From: SAR92 clade bacterium
Lineage (GTDB): Bacteria; Pseudomonadota; Gammaproteobacteria; Pseudomonadales; Porticoccaceae
Assembly (NCBI GenBank): GCA_018607545.1
Contig: JABBBF010000140.1
Span: 1-9,435, forward strand
Length of the DNA stretch: 9,435 bases
Reading direction: 5' to 3'
Shown piece after piece: positions 4,827 to 9,435 of the stretch (positions within the stretch are counted from its first letter, which is position 1; the number at the start of each line of letters is the position of its first letter). The position numbers and the translations under genes are program-made. The notes beneath the pieces are model-generated. The model was not told the DNA's origin, ran no database searches, and saw nothing but the letters and a program-made list of their open reading frames with translations.

Positions 4827-6752
4827 TCAACTTAACCGCTCGATTTCCTGTTGAATATCGAACCAAGTATCCTCTTTTTCAGAGACAGATTTCTTTACTC
4901 TTGCCTGCAAGTCCAACTGCTCTTTTAGCTGTGCTTTGTTACTCTCGGAATAAATATCAACATCCGCCAACAGAACTTCAATTTCGGCGAGCTGTTTTTG
5001 CAATTTCTCAATTTCTTTTTCGAGGGTTTTAGATTTCTTAGTCAGCGGCGAGAGTTTTTTTCGCGCCTCTGCGGACTGCTGACGCTGAAGTTTTTTCTCT
5101 GCGCTGCTAAAAGACTCATTAACCTCAGAATCCTCAACTGCAGTCTCTGAGACAATCGCTTTCGCAGAGGCATCCGGCACCCGATTATAATTTTTTAACC
5201 ACTGCTGATAATCATTGAGATCGCCATCAAATTCGTCCACCGAACCATTGGCCACCAAATAAAATTCATCCACTGTATTGCGCAACAGGTGACGGTCGTG
5301 GGAGATCACCACCAGCGCGCCTTCATAACCCTGTAGCGCCATGGTTAATGCTTGGCGCATCTCTAGGTCCAGATGGTTGGTGGGCTCGTCGAGCAACAGC
5401 AGGTTTGGTTTATGCCAGACAATAATTGCCAGTGCCACACGGGCTTTTTCACCACCAGAAAAATCTTTGATCGGCTCTAGGGCCTTGTCACCATGAAAGT
5501 CAAATCCACCGAGAAAATTGCGAATTTCCTGCTCAGTTGATTTCGGACTGATTCTTTGAATATGTAAAAAAGCACTTGCCTGCAGGTCTAAAACTTCCAG
5601 CTGGTGCTGAGCAAAGTAACCAACTTTTATATTTTCACCGTAGACCCGTTTGCCATCGAGCAGATCAAGGTCACCAGTTAAGCTGCCAATCAATGTTGAT
5701 TTACCGGCACCGTTTGGACCCAATAATCCAATTCTTGTCCCCGGCTGCAAGTCAAAATTAACCTGGGTGAGAATTTTTTTATCGCCGTAACCCAAATCCG
5801 CCTGACTGATATTGACCAGCGCGCTGTGCGCTTTTTTGGGTGTCGGAAAATCAAAATTAAACGGCGAGTCAATATGGGCTGGCGCAATATCCTCCATGCG
5901 CTGCAACTCTTTAACCCGACTCTGCGCCTGTTTGGCTTTTGATGCTTTGGCACGAAAACGTGCGATAAAACCTTCAACTTCTTTTCTGCGTTTTTGCTGC
6001 TTTTCAAAACTCGCCTGCTGCAGTGCTAAACGTTCGCTTCGGACTCTTTCAAAAGTTGAATAATTGCCTTTGTAACAATTGGTTTTTTGATATTCAAGAT
6101 GCACGATTCGCTCGACAACATTGTCGATAAAATCCCGATCGTGGGAAATTATTAACAGTGTTCCGGGATAACTTTTTAACCACTGCTCCAGCCACAATGT
6201 GGCATCCAAATCGAGGTGGTTAGTCGGCTCATCGAGCAGCATTAAATCCGACGGACTCATCAGTGCCTGAGCAAGGTTTAAACGAATGCGCCAACCACCG
6301 GAAAAACTGTTTACCGGGCGGTTAACTTCCGACTGAGTAAAGCCTAAACCATGGAGTAATTGCTCAGCCCGATAGTGGGCATCAAAACCATTGGCGGCAT
6401 CGAGCTTTTCATACTCCAGAGCGAGACGGTCGTTATTCTCATCTAGGGTCGCCTGGGCAATCGCTTTTTCTATGGCTCGAACCTGGGGATCACCGTCGAG
6501 AACATAGTCGACCGCGCTGTGCTCGGAATTAGCCAATTCCTGAACCATATGGGCAATGCGCCAAGTGGAGGGAATAAACAGGTCCCCGGCGTCCGGCGCT
6601 ATCTCGCCAAGCAGCAGTTTAAACAGGCTCGACTTGCCGGTGCCATTACCACCGATAATGCCGATATGCTGGCCGGGATGAACCACTAGCTCAGCATCCT
6701 CTAAGAGGACTTTTATGCCGCGACGCAGTTCGACATTACTTAATGTAATCAT
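4827..6752 (-). CDS. yheS: ABC-F family ATPase YheS
   Basis: A 641-residue soluble protein with two ABC ATPase domains and no membrane segments, the ABC-F layout. ATPase 1: Walker A GGNGTGKS (34-41), signature FSGGW (150-154), Walker B LMLLDEPTNHLDLD (170-183), switch region ISHDRDF. The linker at about 222-300, including RFRAKASKAKQAQSR (265-279), is the P-site tRNA interaction region of ABC-F factors. ATPase 2: Walker A GPNGAGKS (345-352), signature FSGGE (431-435), Walker B LLLLDEPTNHLDLE (451-464). Residues 550-636 are a charged C-terminal coiled coil. Overall pattern, length (E. coli YheS 637 residues) and motifs such as APAHIDSPF and GYFAQHQLE match YheS rather than EttA, Uup or YbiT. 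ABC-F factors bind the ribosomal E site and help with stalled or slow translation. The gene starts 21 bp after the ABC exporter stop, so they are likely cotranscribed. No strong ribosome binding site precedes the ATG. Confidence 0.96.
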   Translation of the reverse strand: MITLSNVELRRGIKVLLEDAELVVHPGQHIGIIGGNGTGKSSLFKLLLGEIAPDAGDLFIPSTWRIAHMVQELANSEHSAVDYVLDGDPQVRAIEKAIAQATLDENNDRLALEYEKLDAANGFDAHYRAEQLLHGLGFTQSEVNRPVNSFSGGWRIRLNLAQALMSPSDLMLLDEPTNHLDLDATLWLEQWLKSYPGTLLIISHDRDFIDNVVERIVHLEYQKTNCYKGNYSTFERVRSERLALQQASFEKQQKRRKEVEGFIARFRAKASKAKQAQSRVKELQRMEDIAPAHIDSPFNFDFPTPKKAHSALVNISQADLGYGDKKILTQVNFDLQPGTRIGLLGPNGAGKSTLIGSLTGDLDLLDGKRVYGENIKVGYFAQHQLEVLDLQASAFLHIQRISPKSTEQEIRNFLGGFDFHGDKALEPIKDFSGGEKARVALAIIVWHKPNLLLLDEPTNHLDLEMRQALTMALQGYEGALVVISHDRHLLRNTVDEFYLVANGSVDEFDGDLNDYQQWLKNYNRVPDASAKAIVSETAVEDSEVNESFSSAEKKLQRQQSAEARKKLSPLTKKSKTLEKEIEKLQKQLAEIEVLLADVDIYSESNKAQLKEQLDLQARVKKSVSEKEDTWFDIQQEIERLS

Positions 6753-6773
6753 ATTGGACTTATTACCAGTATT

Positions 6774-8603
6774 TTATTCAGACCCTAAAAAGCCGCCGGA
6801 CTGGTGGCTCCACAATTTGGCATAAAGTCCATTTTTGGCGAGTAATTCTTTATGACTGCCCTGCTCCACTATCCGGCCCTGATCAAAGACAATCAACTTA
6901 TCCAGTGCGGCAATTGTCGACAGTCTATGGGCAATAGCGATAACTGTCTTTCCTTCCATCAACTGGTTGAGGCTCTGCTGAATGGTTGCCTCGACTTCGG
7001 AATCCAGTGCCGAGGTCGCCTCATCGAGTACCAGAATCGGCGCGTCTTTTAACAGCACTCGGGCGATGGCAACTCTCTGGCGCTGACCACCGGAGAGGGT
7101 GACACCGCGTTCGCCGACATGGGCATCGTAACCACGGCGCCCCTTATTGTCGCGCAGGTTGAGAATAAACTCATGGGCCTGGGCCTGTTTAGCGGCGGCT
7201 ATCATCTGCTCTTCTGTGGCATCCGGGCGGCCAAACATAATATTTTCCCGCACCGATCTGTGCAGCAGCGAGGTATCTTGGGTGACCATGGCAATATTGT
7301 CGCGCAAACTCTCCTGGGTCACTTCCTTGAGATTCTGTTTATCAATAGTCAATTCACCACTCTGAGTATCAAAGAAGCGCAATAACAGACTGACCAATGT
7401 GGATTTACCAGCACCACTGCGGCCGACAATACCGACCTTTTCCCCGGGGGCAATTGTTAAGTCGAGCTGATCGAACACCCTCTCATCTTCGTTATAGGAA
7501 AAATTCACCTTATCGAAACAGATCTCGCCCCTGTCCACCACCAGATCTGTAGCGCTTTCGCTATCGGTAACACCATGGGGAATAGAGATAGAATTAATGC
7601 CATCCTGTACCGTGCCGATATTTTCAAACAGACCGCCGATCTCCCACATAATCCAGTGAGACATACTGATCAGGCGAATCGACAGACTCATTACAATCGC
7701 AATGGCGCCCGGTGTCACCGAACCTTGGGTCCAGAGATAGATGCCCAGCGCACCAGTGCTAAATACCAGCAGCATATTGAGGATCCACAGGCAGATATTG
7801 AGCAGGGTAACCAAGCGCATCTGCGGGTGAACCGTATCGAGAAATTCGGCCATGCCATCTTTGACGTAGGCGGCTTCGCGGGAACTTCGGGAGAAAAGCT
7901 TAAGGGTGATAATATTGGTGTAACTATCGACTATCCGTCCGGTCATCAGCGAGCGCGCATCGGCCTGTAACATAGCGATATTCTTCATTCGCGGGACAAA
8001 GTATCGCTGTATGGAAATATAAGCCAATAGCCAGCCTACCAATGGCACACAGAGCCTAAGGTCAGCACTGGCAACCAGTATGAGCATGGTCACCAGATAG
8101 ATAGTCACAAACAGCATGACATCGAGCAGCTTCATTACCGTGTCACGCACAGCGAGTGATGTCTGCATCACTTTAGTGGCGATGCGCCCACTAAATTCAT
8201 TCTGAAAGAAGCCATAACTTTGGCTCAACAGATAGCGATGAGTCATCCAGCGAACCGCCATAGGGAAATTTCCCATCAGCGTCTGATGTACCACCATTGA
8301 ATGCAGTGCTCTGGAGATCGGGATAACAAGCAACACAAACAGCGTCATAGCCACCAGAGTTTTCCATGAATCAGCAAGAAATGTTTCCGGATTACTGGTC
8401 GACAGCCAGTCAACTATCTGGCCGAGAATACCGAATAACAGGGCTTCGGAGACCGCGGTAATGGCTGTAAGAATTGCCATCAAAATCAACCAGTGCTCTA
8501 TGCCGCGACTGTAATAGCGGCAGAACTGATAGATTCCACGAGGTGGTTGCTGGGGAGATTCGGCTGGAAATGGATTAACCAACCGTTCAAAAAAGCCAAA
8601 CAT
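6774..8603 (-). CDS. Type I ABC exporter, fused permease-ATPase half-transporter
   Basis: A 609-residue half-transporter that would work as a homodimer or heterodimer in the inner membrane. Six membrane helices lie at roughly 37-60, 81-99, 160-178, 183-200, 268-290 and 296-314. The ATPase domain (about 358-600) has Walker A GRSGAGKS (394-401), Q-loop Q442, signature LSGGQRQR (503-510), Walker B ILVLDEATSALD (523-534) and switch histidine H559. All catalytic elements are present, so it should be an active exporter in the MsbA/ABCB-like group. The Pro-rich leader PFPAESPQQPPRG (11-23) before the first helix is a common feature of a gammaproteobacterial subgroup without known substrate. Substrate cannot be assigned here: no periplasmic adaptor or outer-membrane channel gene is nearby. 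AGGA at 8613-8610, 6 nt before the ATG, supports the start. It is the first gene of a leftward run and shares a 130-bp divergent promoter region with the M6-like protease. Confidence 0.95.
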   Translation of the reverse strand: MFGFFERLVNPFPAESPQQPPRGIYQFCRYYSRGIEHWLILMAILTAITAVSEALLFGILGQIVDWLSTSNPETFLADSWKTLVAMTLFVLLVIPISRALHSMVVHQTLMGNFPMAVRWMTHRYLLSQSYGFFQNEFSGRIATKVMQTSLAVRDTVMKLLDVMLFVTIYLVTMLILVASADLRLCVPLVGWLLAYISIQRYFVPRMKNIAMLQADARSLMTGRIVDSYTNIITLKLFSRSSREAAYVKDGMAEFLDTVHPQMRLVTLLNICLWILNMLLVFSTGALGIYLWTQGSVTPGAIAIVMSLSIRLISMSHWIMWEIGGLFENIGTVQDGINSISIPHGVTDSESATDLVVDRGEICFDKVNFSYNEDERVFDQLDLTIAPGEKVGIVGRSGAGKSTLVSLLLRFFDTQSGELTIDKQNLKEVTQESLRDNIAMVTQDTSLLHRSVRENIMFGRPDATEEQMIAAAKQAQAHEFILNLRDNKGRRGYDAHVGERGVTLSGGQRQRVAIARVLLKDAPILVLDEATSALDSEVEATIQQSLNQLMEGKTVIAIAHRLSTIAALDKLIVFDQGRIVEQGSHKELLAKNGLYAKLWSHQSGGFLGSE

Positions 8604-8639
8604 TTATTATCCTGTGGGTGTGTCCTGCAACAATAAGCC

Positions 8640-8645
8640 TATAAT
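8640..8645 (+). promoter_or_regulatory. Possible -10 element (TATAAT) in the divergent promoter region
   Basis: A perfect TATAAT hexamer lies at 8640-8645 on the plus strand, 88 bp before the protease ATG. No good -35 is found 16-18 bp upstream, only GT-rich sequence. On the minus strand the overlapping TATAGG is a weaker -10 candidate for the ABC exporter. A second plus-strand candidate, CATAAT at 8697-8702, is nearer the protease start. Confidence 0.35.
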
Positions 8646-8650
8646 TGGGC

Positions 8651-8659
8651 TGTGGATAA
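8651..8659 (-). promoter_or_regulatory. Consensus DnaA box (TTATCCACA)
   Basis: Read on the minus strand, 8659-8651 is TTATCCACA, an exact match to the high-affinity DnaA box TTATnCACA. It lies in the 130-bp region between the divergent exporter and protease genes, within the likely promoter zone. No other exact copy was seen in the window and there is no AT-rich unwinding region or dnaA/dnaN gene, so this is not an origin. It could be a DnaA-responsive regulatory site or chance. Confidence 0.4.
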
Positions 8660-8722
8660 GGCGATGGGATTTCTAATCGTCAATAATTCAGGCGGGCATA
8701 ATAACAAGATCCGGACCTCCTC

Positions 8723-8727
8723 AGGAG
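8723..8727 (+). promoter_or_regulatory. Shine-Dalgarno AGGAG of the M6-like protease gene
   Basis: AGGAG sits 6 nt before ATG 8734 and fixes the start. Immediately upstream, CTCC (8717-8720) is complementary to GGAG (8724-8727) across a TCA loop. A 4-bp hairpin could therefore partly mask the site; it is weak and may not matter in the cell. Confidence 0.6.
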
Positions 8728-8733
8728 AAACAA

Positions 8734-9435
8734 ATGATTTTTAATCGCTCTATTTGCGTAAAAGTTTTCTTTTTTATCTGCTTTTTAAGCACCAGCTCGA
8801 CCATAGCCATTGATCTTGAAGCAGAGCGTATGATCGACAACCTCGCCAACCTGCAGTTTGATAAACTCGGTAGCCCACAGATTAAAACTGATTCGATCAA
8901 ACCGGTACTCGCTCCCGCAGATCAACCTCACCGTCTGCTGGTGATCGCCGTGGAGTTTCCGGAAATCGGCTACGAGCGCTTCGCTGGAGATAAAAGACAG
9001 AACCGCAAAAACCGCGACTATTTTCAAAAGCTGCTATTTGGCGGCAGCGTTAAACGCCCCAAGTCTGGCACTCTTTCCCACTACTATCGCCATCAGTCCA
9101 AGGGGCTCTACAACATTACCGGGCAGATTATGCCGATCGCCAAAGTCGACAAACCTCTGGCTCACTATGGACGACCCATACAAAACGCCGATGGCAGCTG
9201 GCGCAACGATGACCACACCGATGAGCTGGTCGCCGATGCACTCCGCGCAGTCTATAAAAACAATCCCGACTTCCCGTGGAAAGATTACGATATCTGGGAT
9301 CCACAGGATTTTGATGGCGATGGTAATCGCTCTGAAGCTGATGGCTATTTGGATCATCTGGTGATTGTCTATGCCGGCAAGGGCCAATCCTCCTGTCAGG
9401 GGCTGTACAAACTCGGGGAAAAATTTACCAGCAAT
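8734..9435 (+). CDS. Secreted M6-like metalloprotease (immune inhibitor A type), N-terminal part
   Basis: An open frame of 234 codons runs from ATG 8734 to the window edge with no stop. A signal peptide is clear: basic N-region, hydrophobic core VFFFICFL (11-18) and a likely cleavage after STIA (A25). The mature part has LLVIAVEFP (68-76), DYFQKLLFGG (95-104), TLSHYYRHQSKGLYNITG (113-130), a DFDGDGNRSEADG acidic loop (192-204) that resembles a calcium-binding site, and GYLDHLVIVYAGKGQSS (204-220). This order is typical of M6-family (InhA-like) secreted zinc proteases, where the HExxH zinc site follows further on, here beyond the window. It would act outside the cell or in the periplasm on protein substrates. 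AGGAG 6 nt upstream supports the start. It is divergent from the ABC exporter, which may or may not be functionally linked. Catalytic integrity cannot be judged from this part. Confidence 0.85.
   Translation, partial: MIFNRSICVKVFFFICFLSTSSTIAIDLEAERMIDNLANLQFDKLGSPQIKTDSIKPVLAPADQPHRLLVIAVEFPEIGYERFAGDKRQNRKNRDYFQKLLFGGSVKRPKSGTLSHYYRHQSKGLYNITGQIMPIAKVDKPLAHYGRPIQNADGSWRNDDHTDELVADALRAVYKNNPDFPWKDYDIWDPQDFDGDGNRSEADGYLDHLVIVYAGKGQSSCQGLYKLGEKFTSN

Noticed and set aside
4782..4827. Direct repeat AGAGGATT in the yheS-bactofilin gap
   Set aside because: Two 8-bp copies are within chance expectation in such sequence and have no associated structure.
5690..6007. Overlapping 105-residue minus frame and several plus frames inside yheS
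   Set aside because: yheS is a full-length match to its family throughout this interval, so these are out-of-frame shadows.
7119..7970. Plus-strand open frames of 72-131 residues inside the ABC exporter
   Set aside because: They are antisense to an intact, motif-complete transporter and have no ribosome binding site or recognisable domain.
8604..8733. Replication origin suggested by the DnaA box
   Set aside because: Only one exact box was found, with no box cluster, no AT-rich unwinding element and no dnaA, dnaN, gidA or parAB neighbours.
9034..9387. Long open frames on both strands (plus at 9038-9364, minus at 9034-9387) over the protease region
   Set aside because: Both are shadows of the protease frame, which has the signal peptide, ribosome binding site and family motifs. 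The translated shadows have no coherent domain pattern.
1..9435. Mobile island, phage, CRISPR or defence locus
   Set aside because: No transposase, integrase, terminal repeats, spacer array, tRNA junction or known defence gene is seen. The genes are ordinary chromosomal families with consistent codon style.

Overview
The window looks like chromosome of a marine-type gammaproteobacterium, possibly of the SAR92/Cellvibrionales kind. That placement is a judgement from protein style, moderate base composition and the YheS-type ABC-F protein; no rRNA or other marker gene is present to confirm it. Gene density is high: every gap is under about 130 bp. There are no tRNA or rRNA genes, CRISPR arrays, insertion sequences, integrases or phage genes.

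Left block, plus strand (1-1512): the 3' end of a PhnA/YjdM-family gene, joined by a one-base stop/start overlap to a class II aldolase/adducin-family gene. A gene for a small lipoprotein with a peroxiredoxin-like thioredoxin fold and a CPFC motif follows. This block converges on the next one with only 14 bp between stop codons.

Central block, minus strand, read right to left from 8603 to 1527: a type I ABC exporter (fused membrane and ATPase domains), 21 bp, the ABC-F ribosome-associated ATPase YheS, 113 bp, a bactofilin, 102 bp, an unrecognised 225-residue protein with a faint Rossmann/methyltransferase-like pattern, 84 bp, a short-chain dehydrogenase, 71 bp, and azlC-azlD (branched-chain amino acid exporter, 4-nt ATGA overlap). 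The exporter and yheS are close enough to share a transcript. Hairpins with T-rich tracts after the bactofilin and after the dehydrogenase suggest the rest is split into smaller transcription units.

Right block: a 130-bp divergent promoter region holding a consensus DnaA box and a perfect TATAAT, then on the plus strand the 5' part of a secreted M6-like (immune inhibitor A-type) metalloprotease cut by the window end.

I found no previously undescribed multi-gene system; most genes belong to well-known families. The items most worth a second look are regulatory: a terminator-like hairpin abutting the ribosome binding site of the 225-residue gene, a plus-oriented terminator between minus-strand genes, a near-perfect palindrome at the azlC start, and the DnaA box. 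At protein level, the aldolase-family protein lacks the catalytic glutamate, and the 225-residue protein is unassigned.
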